From Bacteroidales bacterium UBA5219 (GTDB lineage Bacteria > Bacteroidota > Bacteroidia > Bacteroidales > ML635J-15): a stretch of 14,024 nucleotides of DNA. The DNA lies in contig DHVB01000068.1 of the NCBI GenBank assembly GCA_002412425.1, forward strand, positions 58,443 to 72,466. The letters run 5' to 3'. Shown here one piece after another: positions 1 through 7,616 of this stretch (positions are counted from its first letter, which is position 1; each line of letters begins with the position of its first letter). Position numbers and translations under genes: made by a program. A model generated the notes under the pieces. That model did not search any database. It saw only the letters and a program-made list of their open reading frames with translations, and had not been told where the DNA came from.

Positions 1-50
1 TTCGTCCTCAATTTCAGCGCCTTGCATTTTAACACTTCTGAAACACCTTG
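1..50. other. Unresolved end of upstream transcription unit
   Basis: This stretch precedes a + strand terminator, so it is probably the 3' end of an upstream + strand gene or RNA. Two + frames close here: one at TAA 30-32 (visible tail RPQFQRLAF) and one at TGA 49-51. On the - strand an ATG at 24-26 opens a short frame (MQGAEIEDE) that leaves the window. I cannot choose between these with so little sequence. Confidence 0.25.
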
Positions 51-96
51 AGAGGTTGTTGGTTCAACACTTGTTTTGAGACAACCTCTTTTTTTT
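51..96 (+). terminator. Rho-independent terminator upstream of the AMP nucleosidase gene
   Basis: A perfect 9-bp stem is formed by AGAGGTTGT (51-59) and ACAACCTCT (81-89), with a 21-nt loop. The 3' arm runs directly into eight T residues (89-96). The T-run follows the stem on the + strand, so it ends a unit entering from the left. The T-run overlaps the proposed -33 element of the next gene. Confidence 0.8.
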
Positions 97-126
97 GTTA
101 TTATATTTTATAATTTATTATTTTTG
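94..126 (+). promoter_or_regulatory. Bacteroidetes-type promoter for the AMP nucleosidase gene
   Basis: A -7 element TATTTTTG (119-126) matches the Bacteroidetes consensus TAnnTTTG. A TTTG (94-97) lies 21 nt upstream, as expected for the -33 element. The ATG at 141 would follow a leader of only about 8 nt. The match is by eye; in AT-rich DNA each element alone is weak evidence, but spacing and position agree. Confidence 0.55.
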
Positions 127-140
127 TAAAAAAATAGTTT

Positions 141-911
141 ATGAGAACAAAAGAAGAAATAGTTAATAATTGGTTGCCACGTTATACAGGAAAATCTCTT
201 GATTCATTTGGAGAATATATTTTGTTAACAAATTTCCAACTTTACGTAGATTTGTTCGCCGAATATAATAATGTGGAAGTTGAAGGACGTGATAGAAATA
301 TGACAAGTGCAACAAGTGAAAATATTACTATCATAAATTTTGGAATGGGTAGCCCAAATGCCGCTACTATAATTGATTTATTAAGTGCAATTTCGCCAAA
401 AGCATTACTTTTTTTAGGTAAATGTGGTGGATTAAAAGCTAAAAATAAATTGGGAGATTTAATATTACCAATTGCAGCAATTAGGAGCGAAGGAACATCT
501 GACGACTATTTACCAGTAGAAGTACCAGCTTTACCTGCTTTCCAATTACAGAGAGCAGTTTCAACTTCTATTCGTGATCACGGTAGAGATTATTGGACTG
601 GAACTGTATTTACAACCAATAAACGTGTTTGGGAGTATGACGAAAGATTTAAAAAGTATTTACGAAAAACACGTGCAATGGCTATTGATATGGAAACAGC
701 AACTATATTTATTGTTGGATTTGTAAACGAAATCCCTTCAGGTGCTTTGCTTTTAGTAAGCGACCAACCAATGATTTCAACAGGTGTAAAAACTGACGAT
801 AGCGATATACAAGTTACTGAAAACTTTGTTGAAGACCATATTAAAATAGGAACAGAAGCATTACGATTAATTGCAAGAGGAGGTTCTTCTGTGAAACACT
901 TGCGTTTTTAG
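141..911 (+). CDS. amn: AMP nucleosidase (short Bacteroidetes form)
   Basis: Predicted cytoplasmic AMP nucleosidase of the purine nucleoside phosphorylase/MTA-SAH nucleosidase superfamily, cleaving AMP to adenine and ribose 5-phosphate in purine salvage. The 256-residue protein is one phosphorylase-fold domain. Visible signatures are NFGMGSPNA (66-74), FLGKCGG (91-97), the nucleoside/ribose-binding AIDMETA (181-187) and LLVSDQP (204-210). E. coli Amn is much longer because it has an extra N-terminal domain; this protein starts almost at the catalytic fold, as is usual in Bacteroidetes, so it is not truncated. The N-terminal EEIVNNWLPRYTG is typical of that form. The ATG at 141 lies just after a TAnnTTTG promoter and an A-rich leader. 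It appears monocistronic, with a terminator before it and 130 nt of AT-rich spacer after it. The substrate assignment rests on recognising the subfamily; another phosphorylase-fold nucleosidase is the main alternative. Confidence 0.88.
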   Translation: MRTKEEIVNNWLPRYTGKSLDSFGEYILLTNFQLYVDLFAEYNNVEVEGRDRNMTSATSENITIINFGMGSPNAATIIDLLSAISPKALLFLGKCGGLKAKNKLGDLILPIAAIRSEGTSDDYLPVEVPALPAFQLQRAVSTSIRDHGRDYWTGTVFTTNKRVWEYDERFKKYLRKTRAMAIDMETATIFIVGFVNEIPSGALLLVSDQPMISTGVKTDDSDIQVTENFVEDHIKIGTEALRLIARGGSSVKHLRF

Positions 912-923
912 TGGTTTTGGCGG

Positions 924-948
924 AATTTTTGTAAATTTTACAAAAATT
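924..948. repeat. 25-nt AT-rich perfect palindrome
   Basis: AATTTTTGTAAA (924-935) and TTTACAAAAATT (937-948) are exact reverse complements around a single T. The palindrome lies 13 nt after the AMP nucleosidase stop codon and about 93 nt before the protease start codon. It has no G+C-rich stem and no following T-run, so it is a poor rho-independent terminator. A regulator-binding operator is possible but not shown. Confidence 0.5.
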
Positions 949-1014
949 ATGACAAAACACATTCATATTGTTTTTTTTAACATAAAATTCTGTCTTAATA
1001 TCTGTTTTTTTTCA

Positions 1015-1022
1015 TAACTTTA
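1015..1022 (+). promoter_or_regulatory. Weak candidate -7 element for the M4 protease gene
   Basis: TAACTTTA differs from TAnnTTTG only at the last base and lies 19 nt before the ATG at 1042. No TTTG is seen at the expected -33 distance. This is the weakest promoter call in the window. Confidence 0.3.
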
Positions 1023-1041
1023 CAAAATAAAATTATTGAAT

Positions 1042-4000
1042 ATGAAAAAAGTACAGCTATTATTTGTTTTTCTGTTGTTTTCTTGTTTTGTTTTTTCTCA
1101 AGTATATAACGGTAGAGAAGCAGACATGAGAGTGAAAGGTGCTGATATAGTGCGTTTTAAAGATTTTTCGGAATTACCTAACTTTATACATTTTGGCGAT
1201 GCTGAACATTTAGATAAGGCAAAAGCTATTGATTTAACAAATTCTTTCTTTGAGGATAATCAGTTAAGCTTAATCGAAAAAAATATTCAAAAAAATAAAA
1301 GTGGAGACGAAACTCATAGATTTCAACAAACTTATAAAAATGTCCCAATAGAGTTTACAGCTTGGAATTTACAAATTAAAAATGGAGAAGTTTATGCTTT
1401 AAATGGAGAACTGTTTAATAATGTAAATATTGTTTCAAATTTCTCTATTACTCCAGACGATGCTTTGAATTTGGCTTTACAATATATAGGTGCAGAAAAA
1501 TATATGTGGGAAGATGGTGGCGAAGAAAAATTGTTAAAAACTTTTTTAAATGATGAAGATGCAACATACTTTCCAAAAGCAGAAAAAGTATTAGTACCTG
1601 CTCAAGCAAAATTTGAAAATTCAAACTTACATTCTGCATATAAATTTGATATTTATTCAAAAAATCCACATCAAAGAAAAGATGTTTATGTTGATGCTGC
1701 AAGTGGCAAAATACTTTTTTCATTATCAAAACTTTATGAAAGTAATGCGATTGGAACGGCTCATACTCAATATAGCGGAATACAACAAATTAATACTACA
1801 CTTGACTCCGAAAGCGGACAATATATTTTTAACGACAATACACGTGGAGCCGGAATTAGAACTTTAAATTGTCAAGATACTGATGATTACGAAGGTGCAA
1901 TTGAATTTTACGACTCTGATAATATTTGGAATAATGTAAATGCTCAACTTGATGAATATGCTACAGATGCTCATTTTGCGACTGCCTCAACTTATGACTA
2001 TTTTTATAATATTCATGGACGTAATAGTATTGATGGTAACGGACATGCACTTTGGTCTTTTGTACATTTTAGTTTGATTGACTATGGTTATGGAAGTAAT
2101 GTAAACGCTTTTTGGAATGGATATTATATGACTTATGGCGATGGAAACGAAAATATAACACCACTCACAACTGTCGATATTTGCGCTCATGAAATTACTC
2201 ATGGCTTAACTTCATATACAGCAAATTTAATCTATCAAGATGAATCAGGAGCTTTGAACGAAGCATTTAGTGATATTTTTGGTACTGCTGTTGAGTTTTA
2301 TGCAAAGCCTGGTAATGCAAATTATTTAATAGGTTCTGAAATAGGTTATATTATGCGTTCACTAGCTGATCCTAATTCAACTGGTAAACCCGATACTTAC
2401 CAAGGCAGTTATTGGGTTTTTGATGAAAGCGATAATGGAGGTGTGCATACAAATGGAATTCCTTTATGTTATGGTTTTTATTTATTAAGCGAAGGTGGTA
2501 GCGGTACAAACGATTTGGGAAACTTTTACGATATTGCTTCAATTGGAATGGCAAAAGCAGAAAAAATATTTTTTCGTTTGTTAACGGTTTATTTAACACC
2601 TAGCTCAAATTATTATGATGCTTGGTTTTTTGCAATGCAAGCAGCAGCCGATTTGTATGGAGCTTGCTCAAGCGAAGTGCAAAGTGTGGGTGAAATGTTT
2701 TATGCAATTGGAGTAGCTGATGAACCCTATGTTAATACAGCTTATGCGAATTTTACAGCTAGTTATACGCAAAGTTGTGAAGCACCTTTTACTGTGAATT
2801 TTATAAATCAATCCTATAATGGGAACAGTTTTCTTTGGAATTTTGGAGACGGAAATACTTCAGCTGAAATAAACCCCACACATACTTATAACAGTGAAGG
2901 TTATTATAATGTTACATTAACTGTTTCTGGAGGAGGTTGCGGTTCAGCATTTAAAAATAAAGAAAATTTTGTACAAATAGACCCAAGTTTGCCTTGTGTA
3001 ACATTTTTTCCAACTTTTGGTAATGAAACAATTACTAAGTGTAATGGAATAATTTATGATTCTGGAGGACCTGATGGAAAATATTTTACAGATACACATT
3101 CAAGTTTAACTATTTATGTAGCTGGTTCAGAAAGCATTGTTCTAGATATTTTAGAATTTGATATTGAAGAAGGTAGTGGAATTGAATGTAATTTTGACTA
3201 TATAGCTTTTTATGATGGACCAAGCACTTCTTCTCCATTAATAAACGAAACTAAGTATTGCAATACCGTAGGGAATCCAGGAATAATTTCTTCGACAGGA
3301 GAATATATTACAATAGAATTTTATTCTGATTCAGGTTTAGCACTTGAAGGTTTTAAAATTCAATATAATTGTATAAATTCTGCCAATCCGCCAACTCCGA
3401 TTTTTTCAGCTAATAATACTTACTCATGTGATGGATATGTTGAATTTGTTGATAATTCAATTAATAATCCACAAACATGGGAATGGAATTTTGGTGATGG
3501 AGAAATTTCCAATGAACAAAGTCCTACTCATAAATATTTAAGTTCTGGCATTTATACAGTACAATTAAAAGTTGGAAATGAAAATGGCTCTCAAACTTCA
3601 ATAAAAACTGATTATATAACAATTGATTTACCAGAAGCATCGCAATTAGTTCCGCTTGACAATGTTTGTATTGACCAAGCTTTTGTAATAAATCAAAATG
3701 CCGAAGGTGAATTGAAATGGTATGATACTTTTGAAAGCACAACTCCTGTTTTTATTGGAAATACTTGGCAGCATGATGCAATTTCAGAACCTGTAACCTA
3801 TTGGGTAGAAGAATTTTATGGAAGTGAAACCTATTATGTAGGTTCAGATAATTATAATACTGATGGAGGATATTTTGGTCATCCTTCTTATATTCACTAT
3901 TTGATTTTTGATGCTTATAAACCATTTGTGCTAAAAACAGTAAAAGTAAACGCACAAGGAAATGGAAATCGAACAATTGCTCTAAGAACATCGACTCAAG

Positions 4001-4542
4001 AAATTATTGCTGAAAAATCTGTCTTTTGTATTGATGGAACCCAAATTATTACTTTAGATTTTGATGTGCCTATGGGAAATAATTTGCAATTAGTTGGTTT
4101 AGGCGCTCCAGATTTATTTAGAAATAGTAGTAATGTAAATTATCCTTATAAAATTGAAGATGTGGTAAGTATAAAAGCAAGCTCTGCAAGCTCAGAACCA
4201 TATAATTATTATTACTACTTTTATAATTGGAAAATTCAAACTTATGAGTGTACTTCGGCAAGAACGGAATTTGAAATTATTCCTCATACATGTTCAAATG
4301 TAGAAGATATTAGTTTGCAAAATCTTTCAATTTTTCCAAATCCAAGCAGAGGAGTATTTATGTTCAATAATTTAGATAATTTAGATTTTGAATTTAAAAT
4401 AAGTGATGTTTTTGGTAAGGTTTTATTGAAAGGAAATTCTGAACAAAAAGAAATTAATATTTCACATTTTGCAAATGGAGTGTATTTTGTTGAAATTAAT
4501 TCAGAAAGTGGAAATAAGTTTGTGAAATTGGTAAAACAATAA
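1042..4542 (+). CDS. Secreted M4 (thermolysin-family) metalloprotease with PKD-CUB-PKD and T9SS sorting domain
   Basis: Zinc endopeptidase predicted to cross the inner membrane by Sec and the outer membrane by type IX secretion. From the ATG at 1042 (1166 aa) it starts with a signal peptide (residues 1-19, MKKVQLLFVF...VFS). A propeptide region follows (FTP/PepSY type, about 40-230). The M4 domain (about 235-565) has zinc-ligand and catalytic motif HEITHG (383-388; His383, Glu384, His387), third ligand Glu407 in GALNEAFSD, and the thermolysin His231 equivalent in NGGVHTNG (His469). Then come PKD 1 (about 570-646, WNFGDG), CUB-like (about 667-777), PKD 2 (about 786-862, WNFGDG), an Ig-like segment ending in TYWVEE (about 867-924), a Tyr-rich beta domain (about 925-1080) and the sorting domain (about 1090-1166, SIFPNPSRG to GNKFVKLVKQ). 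The frame extends to a TTG at 1036, but the ATG gives a cleaner signal peptide. All key residues are present, so it should be active; its substrate is unknown. Confidence 0.93.
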   Translation: MKKVQLLFVFLLFSCFVFSQVYNGREADMRVKGADIVRFKDFSELPNFIHFGDAEHLDKAKAIDLTNSFFEDNQLSLIEKNIQKNKSGDETHRFQQTYKNVPIEFTAWNLQIKNGEVYALNGELFNNVNIVSNFSITPDDALNLALQYIGAEKYMWEDGGEEKLLKTFLNDEDATYFPKAEKVLVPAQAKFENSNLHSAYKFDIYSKNPHQRKDVYVDAASGKILFSLSKLYESNAIGTAHTQYSGIQQINTTLDSESGQYIFNDNTRGAGIRTLNCQDTDDYEGAIEFYDSDNIWNNVNAQLDEYATDAHFATASTYDYFYNIHGRNSIDGNGHALWSFVHFSLIDYGYGSNVNAFWNGYYMTYGDGNENITPLTTVDICAHEITHGLTSYTANLIYQDESGALNEAFSDIFGTAVEFYAKPGNANYLIGSEIGYIMRSLADPNSTGKPDTYQGSYWVFDESDNGGVHTNGIPLCYGFYLLSEGGSGTNDLGNFYDIASIGMAKAEKIFFRLLTVYLTPSSNYYDAWFFAMQAAADLYGACSSEVQSVGEMFYAIGVADEPYVNTAYANFTASYTQSCEAPFTVNFINQSYNGNSFLWNFGDGNTSAEINPTHTYNSEGYYNVTLTVSGGGCGSAFKNKENFVQIDPSLPCVTFFPTFGNETITKCNGIIYDSGGPDGKYFTDTHSSLTIYVAGSESIVLDILEFDIEEGSGIECNFDYIAFYDGPSTSSPLINETKYCNTVGNPGIISSTGEYITIEFYSDSGLALEGFKIQYNCINSANPPTPIFSANNTYSCDGYVEFVDNSINNPQTWEWNFGDGEISNEQSPTHKYLSSGIYTVQLKVGNENGSQTSIKTDYITIDLPEASQLVPLDNVCIDQAFVINQNAEGELKWYDTFESTTPVFIGNTWQHDAISEPVTYWVEEFYGSETYYVGSDNYNTDGGYFGHPSYIHYLIFDAYKPFVLKTVKVNAQGNGNRTIALRTSTQEIIAEKSVFCIDGTQIITLDFDVPMGNNLQLVGLGAPDLFRNSSNVNYPYKIEDVVSIKASSASSEPYNYYYYFYNWKIQTYECTSARTEFEIIPHTCSNVEDISLQNLSIFPNPSRGVFMFNNLDNLDFEFKISDVFGKVLLKGNSEQKEINISHFANGVYFVEINSESGNKFVKLVKQ

Positions 4543-4546
4543 AAAC

Positions 4547-4661
4547 TCAGTTAAAAGTTTATAAAGTAAAAAGTTCATAAAGGAATGCCAAGCAAAAAAC
4601 AACTTTCAACTTTACCTTCGGTGAGCTCGTAAACTCGGTTCAACTTTTAACTTTTAACTGA
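4547..4661. repeat. Intergenic element with 13-bp inverted arms
   Basis: The spacer between two convergent genes is bounded by TCAGTTAAAAGTT (4547-4559) and its exact reverse complement AACTTTTAACTGA (4649-4661). The interior holds more AGTT/AACTTT-type copies (around 4568-4574, 4601-4615 and 4643-4656) and a G+C-richer core (4618-4640) containing GAGCTC. The arms begin just after the protease stop and end 2 nt before the stop of the - strand gene, so it could act as a bidirectional terminator. The organisation also resembles a small dispersed intergenic repeat. Neither role is proven. Confidence 0.5.
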
Positions 4662-4662
4662 C

Positions 4663-5745
4663 TTACTTTTTCCTAATTTTTAAATTTTGCCCAATTCGTA
4701 ATTTTGAGGGGTCGGTAATTCCGTTTAGTTGCATTATGCCATCGGCGGTAGTGCCAGGGAATTTTTTAGAAATAGAATATGGATTATCTCCAGCTTGTAC
4801 TGTGTAATATTCGTAAGCAGGGTCTTTTTTCACTTCTGTGTTTGTTGAGGTGGCGGTTGTGCTAACTCCTGCTAATCGTTGTTTGTCATCATAACTCATT
4901 TGGTCAACACCTTTGTAAGTTGAAACAAGAGCATCTTTTACATAAACTTTTAGTTTTTGTCCTATAGAAAGTCTGGTAGAGCCAAGTCCATTCCATGCCA
5001 TGAGTTCATTAACCGAAACTTTATACCACGAAGCAATTCTGCCAAGCACATCTCCTGATTTTACTGTGTAAATAAGCTCTGTTGTTCCTTCTGGTTGTTG
5101 GGCTAATACCGCAGCTTGTTTGTGGTCGTTATAAATATCGAAATTTTGGTGTTTATATACTTCCATTAAGCTGTCGTTCCATTGTCGTAAATAAAACTCG
5201 TCTGGTAATCTGGTGGCGTATAAATAACGACTAACATAGTATGAATATTCAATAAAATTTTCAATTACCAAACCTGCATGACTTGCAGAGTGAATCATAA
5301 TAAAAGAATCAGGAACTTTTTCAATTACCATTGCAACATGACCTATTGTATTATTTATTGCAGAGCGAGTTTTAAAATAAACCAAATCACCGGGTTGCAG
5401 GCTGTCTATATGAACTCTATCGCCCATCATGCTTGAATTTTTCGACATTCGTGGCATTGGTAAATTAAAATGTCTGTGAATATGATATATAAAACCGCTA
5501 CAATCAAAACCAGCAGGAGTAATTCCAGCCCAACGATATTTTAAACCTACAAAAGTCTTTGCATAGTCAATAATTGAATCTATAAGTTGCTCTCTAATTA
5601 TTTTAATAGAGTCTTTATCTAATGTTTGTGTAGTATGATGCTTATTTTGACTCTCTGCATTTAAACTATCGCTTTGTGCAAAAATATTGTTAGCTGAAAA
5701 ACAAATAATAAAACAAAATATTATGCTAAGAAACTGTGTTTTCAT
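4663..5745 (-). CDS. Secreted NlpC/P60 peptidoglycan endopeptidase with two LysM domains
   Basis: Predicted periplasmic or envelope cysteine peptidase that cleaves peptide stems of peptidoglycan. The 360-residue protein starts with a signal peptide (about 1-23, ending NNIFAQ). The NlpC/P60 domain (about 52-178) has the nucleophile in GFDCSGF (Cys82), the catalytic His in GHVAMV (His136) and the third polar residue in IHSAS (His152). Two LysM glycan-binding domains follow: about 224-268 (YTVKSGDVLGRIA to IGQKLKV) and about 312-357 (YTVQAGDNPYSIS to IGQNLKI). A low-complexity Ser/Thr segment (about 294-305) separates them. The order catalytic-then-LysM is common for Bacteroidetes cell-wall hydrolases. 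The gene is convergent with the protease and divergent from the acyltransferase operon, with its own TATATTTG element about 50 nt upstream. Catalytic residues are intact. Exact bond specificity and a role in growth, division or turnover cannot be read from sequence. Confidence 0.92.
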   Translation of the reverse strand: MKTQFLSIIFCFIICFSANNIFAQSDSLNAESQNKHHTTQTLDKDSIKIIREQLIDSIIDYAKTFVGLKYRWAGITPAGFDCSGFIYHIHRHFNLPMPRMSKNSSMMGDRVHIDSLQPGDLVYFKTRSAINNTIGHVAMVIEKVPDSFIMIHSASHAGLVIENFIEYSYYVSRYLYATRLPDEFYLRQWNDSLMEVYKHQNFDIYNDHKQAAVLAQQPEGTTELIYTVKSGDVLGRIASWYKVSVNELMAWNGLGSTRLSIGQKLKVYVKDALVSTYKGVDQMSYDDKQRLAGVSTTATSTNTEVKKDPAYEYYTVQAGDNPYSISKKFPGTTADGIMQLNGITDPSKLRIGQNLKIRKK

Positions 5746-5794
5746 TTTTAAAATTTATGTATATTAATATAATTAAAATTAAGTTTCACAACTG

Positions 5795-5802
5795 CAAATA
5801 TA
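5795..5802 (-). promoter_or_regulatory. -7 promoter element for the NlpC/LysM gene
   Basis: On the - strand this reads TATATTTG, an exact match to TAnnTTTG. It gives a leader of roughly 40 nt before the ATG at 5745. No TTTG is found at the usual -33 distance. It shares a 110-nt divergent spacer with the promoter at 5832-5839. Confidence 0.5.
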
Positions 5803-5831
5803 GAAAAATTTTAAAAATTAGTAATTTTATT

Positions 5832-5839
5832 TAATTTTG
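5832..5839 (+). promoter_or_regulatory. -7 promoter element for the acyltransferase operon
   Basis: TAATTTTG matches TAnnTTTG and lies 16 nt before the ATG at 5856, giving a leader of about 10 nt. No clear -33 TTTG is present in the AT-only stretch upstream. Confidence 0.5.
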
Positions 5840-5855
5840 CTCCGGTTAAATATTA

Positions 5856-6740
5856 ATGAAATTTTTAGAATTTATAGCATTTAGAATTTTGGTAGCCATA
5901 TTTTGGCTTTTACCATTTTGGGTAATTTATCTTTTATCCGATTTACTATTTTTTGTTTTATATTATGTTGTAAAATATCGTAGAGCTGTTGCTTATGATA
6001 ATTTACGAAAATGTTTCCCCGACAAGTCAGACCAAGAAATAAATAAGATGAATAAGGAGTTTTTTCATCATTTAATAGATATTACTTTTGAGTCGGTAAA
6101 GGGAATGAGTATTAGCAAAAGACATATACAAAAAAGATATGTACTTAAAAATACAGAAGTTATAAATTCGTATTATAATGAAAATAAATCTGTAATGTGT
6201 CTTACCAGTCATTATGGAAACTGGGAATATGGAATTTTAGGTACAGATTTGGGAATAAAGCATCAGGCTGTGGCGTTATATTTACCATTAAGCAATAAAT
6301 TTAGCGAAAGATATGGTTTAAAACGCCGCCGAAGATTTGGAATGCAAATGGTTGAAGTTAGTAAAACAAGAGAAATTTTTGCAAATATTCCACCAAAACC
6401 TGTTGCTATAATTATGGCTGCCGACCAAAGTCCTGCAAATGTTGAAAAAGCTTTTAAAATAAAATTTTTAAATCGTCCTACTGCTTGTTTATATGGACCC
6501 GAAGCTTATGCGAAAAAGGTTGGATTACCAATTTTGTATTTAAAAATTTCAAAACTAAAAAGAGGATATTATTCTTTAGAATTTGAAAGATTGATTGAAT
6601 TGCCAAAAGATTTAGAAGCAGGGGAGGTAACAAAAATTTACTTTAATAGATTAGAAAAAGATATACTTGAAAAACCTGAATATTGGCTTTGGTCGCACAG
6701 GCGTTGGAAACATAATTTAGATAACTATAAAATTGAATAA
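5856..6740 (+). CDS. Lipid A biosynthesis acyltransferase (LpxL/HtrB family)
   Basis: Predicted inner-membrane lysophospholipid-acyltransferase-type enzyme that adds a secondary acyl chain to the lipid A precursor, a late step of the Raetz pathway. The 294-residue length fits the family. A hydrophobic N-terminal anchor (about 8-38) is followed by the conserved RRAVAYDNLRKCFP stretch (42-55), where E. coli LpxL-type proteins also have an N-L-x-x-x-F-P pattern. The catalytic HX4E motif is in TSHYGNWE (His119, Glu124). ADQSP (189-193) and the C-terminal PEYWLWSHRRWK (274-285) are further family hallmarks. It is the first gene of a two-gene operon: its TAA at 6738-6740 is 1 nt from the ATG of the next gene. 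Which acyl chain and position it uses cannot be told. Bacteroidetes usually have one or few such enzymes, so no LpxL-versus-LpxM assignment is made. Confidence 0.9.
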   Translation: MKFLEFIAFRILVAIFWLLPFWVIYLLSDLLFFVLYYVVKYRRAVAYDNLRKCFPDKSDQEINKMNKEFFHHLIDITFESVKGMSISKRHIQKRYVLKNTEVINSYYNENKSVMCLTSHYGNWEYGILGTDLGIKHQAVALYLPLSNKFSERYGLKRRRRFGMQMVEVSKTREIFANIPPKPVAIIMAADQSPANVEKAFKIKFLNRPTACLYGPEAYAKKVGLPILYLKISKLKRGYYSLEFERLIELPKDLEAGEVTKIYFNRLEKDILEKPEYWLWSHRRWKHNLDNYKIE

Positions 6741-6741
6741 T

Positions 6742-7377
6742 ATGGCAAAAATTAAAACTTTTGTTGTTAATGATTTTCAAACTAATGCTTATTTGCTTTA
6801 TGACGAAACAAATGAAGCTGTAATAATTGATGGAGCTGCAAATTCTAATTATGAATTTGAAAGATTGAATAATTTTATAACAACAAATAATTTAAAACTC
6901 AAATATATTCTTAATACTCATGGACATTTAGACCATATTTGTGGAAATTTTCATTTAAAAAATACATATAATGTCCCAATTTTAATGAATTTTGAAGATA
7001 ATTACTTGGTTGATAATTCTTTAAACTTTGCTTATGCCTATGGTTTTGTTATGGAAAAACCACCGCAGGCAGATTTAGATTTAAAAGACAAGTCTATCAT
7101 TACATTTGGTAATACAAATATTGAAGTAATTACTTGTCCTGGACATACTCCAGGTGGTGTGGTTTTTCATGTCGAGAAAGATAATATTTTAATTGTAGGC
7201 GATTCTTTATTTCAGCAAAGCATTGGTAGAACTGATTTGCCCGGCGGAAATTACGAGACGCTGATAGAAAATATTAAAAACAAAATTTTTACTCTCAATC
7301 CACAAACTATTGTTTTCCCCGGTCATGGACCTGAAACTACTATCGAAGATGAAATTAAGTATAATCCTTTTTTTTGA
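6742..7377 (+). CDS. Metallo-beta-lactamase-fold hydrolase (YcbL/glyoxalase II-like)
   Basis: Cytoplasmic binuclear-metal hydrolase of 211 residues, close in length and pattern to E. coli YcbL and the glyoxalase II-like branch. Metal-binding residues are all visible: THGHLDH (His60, His62, Asp64, His65), PGHTPGG (His135), GDSLF (Asp154) and FPGHGPETT (His195). The short size and lack of the long C-terminal substrate domain of true glyoxalase II favour the YcbL-like group; a thioester substrate is likely but unproven. Start choice: the frame also contains a TTG at 6733 inside the preceding gene, but the ATG at 6742, 1 nt after the acyltransferase stop, gives the usual MAKIKTFVVNDFQTNAYLL N-terminus. 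The tight spacing indicates co-transcription with the acyltransferase. A functional link to lipid A is not implied by the family. Confidence 0.9.
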   Translation: MAKIKTFVVNDFQTNAYLLYDETNEAVIIDGAANSNYEFERLNNFITTNNLKLKYILNTHGHLDHICGNFHLKNTYNVPILMNFEDNYLVDNSLNFAYAYGFVMEKPPQADLDLKDKSIITFGNTNIEVITCPGHTPGGVVFHVEKDNILIVGDSLFQQSIGRTDLPGGNYETLIENIKNKIFTLNPQTIVFPGHGPETTIEDEIKYNPFF

Positions 7378-7386
7378 ATTAAGAAT

Positions 7387-7420
7387 TTATAATTGAGAGT
7401 TAAGAATTTCTCAATTATAA
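7387..7420. terminator. Hairpin after the acyltransferase/MBL operon
   Basis: A perfect 12-bp stem, TTATAATTGAGA (7387-7398) with TCTCAATTATAA (7409-7420), encloses a 10-nt loop. It begins 10 nt after the MBL-gene stop. The stem is AT-rich and no T-run follows on either strand, so efficient intrinsic termination is uncertain. Its position between convergent genes still makes a 3'-end or mRNA-protecting role likely. Confidence 0.45.
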
Positions 7421-7452
7421 TTATTCAAAAAAATGTAGATATATTGTTGATT

Positions 7453-7616
7453 TTTCTTGGACGTTTCTTGGATGTTTCTTGGGTAGTATTATCTGTTTCT
7501 TGGGTAGTATTATATATTTCTTGGGTAGTTTCTTGGGTAGTATTATATATTTCTTGGGTAGTACTTATATATATCTTGGGCTTTTCTTTGGCTTTTTCTT
7601 TGGCTTTTTCTTTGGC
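7453..7616 (-). pseudogene. Extragenic, contracted copy of the TTQE linker of the neighbouring regulator
   Basis: Read on the - strand, this starts about 60 nt beyond the stop codon of the AlbA_2 regulator gene and encodes AKEKAKEKAKEKPK, then five TTQE units, then SKKRPRK, and finally INNISTFF and TGA (7429-7431). It repeats the regulator's linker: 7453-7508 is identical to 7875-7930 (56 of 56), and 7551-7610 matches 8081-8140 at 58 of 60. Overall it lacks 108 bp (36 codons) of internal repeats and has one extra AKEK unit. No winged helix follows. The frame is closed upstream by a TAA, and I see no start codon, so it should not be translated alone. The 62 nt between it and the regulator stop (7617-7678) show only weak resemblance to the regulator's sequence before its linker. 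Together with the hairpin, this fills the 300-nt gap between the convergent genes. Confidence 0.8.

Noticed and set aside
1036..1041. TTG start extending the metalloprotease by two residues
   Set aside because: The ATG at 1042 gives a standard signal peptide (MKKVQLL...).
6733..6741. TTG start placing the MBL-fold protein inside the acyltransferase gene
   Set aside because: The ATG at 6742 follows the upstream stop by 1 nt and gives the usual family N-terminus.
4663..7377. A single lipid A/peptidoglycan operon spanning the NlpC, acyltransferase and MBL genes
   Set aside because: The NlpC gene is on the opposite strand with its own promoter; only the acyltransferase and MBL genes are co-directional and tightly spaced.
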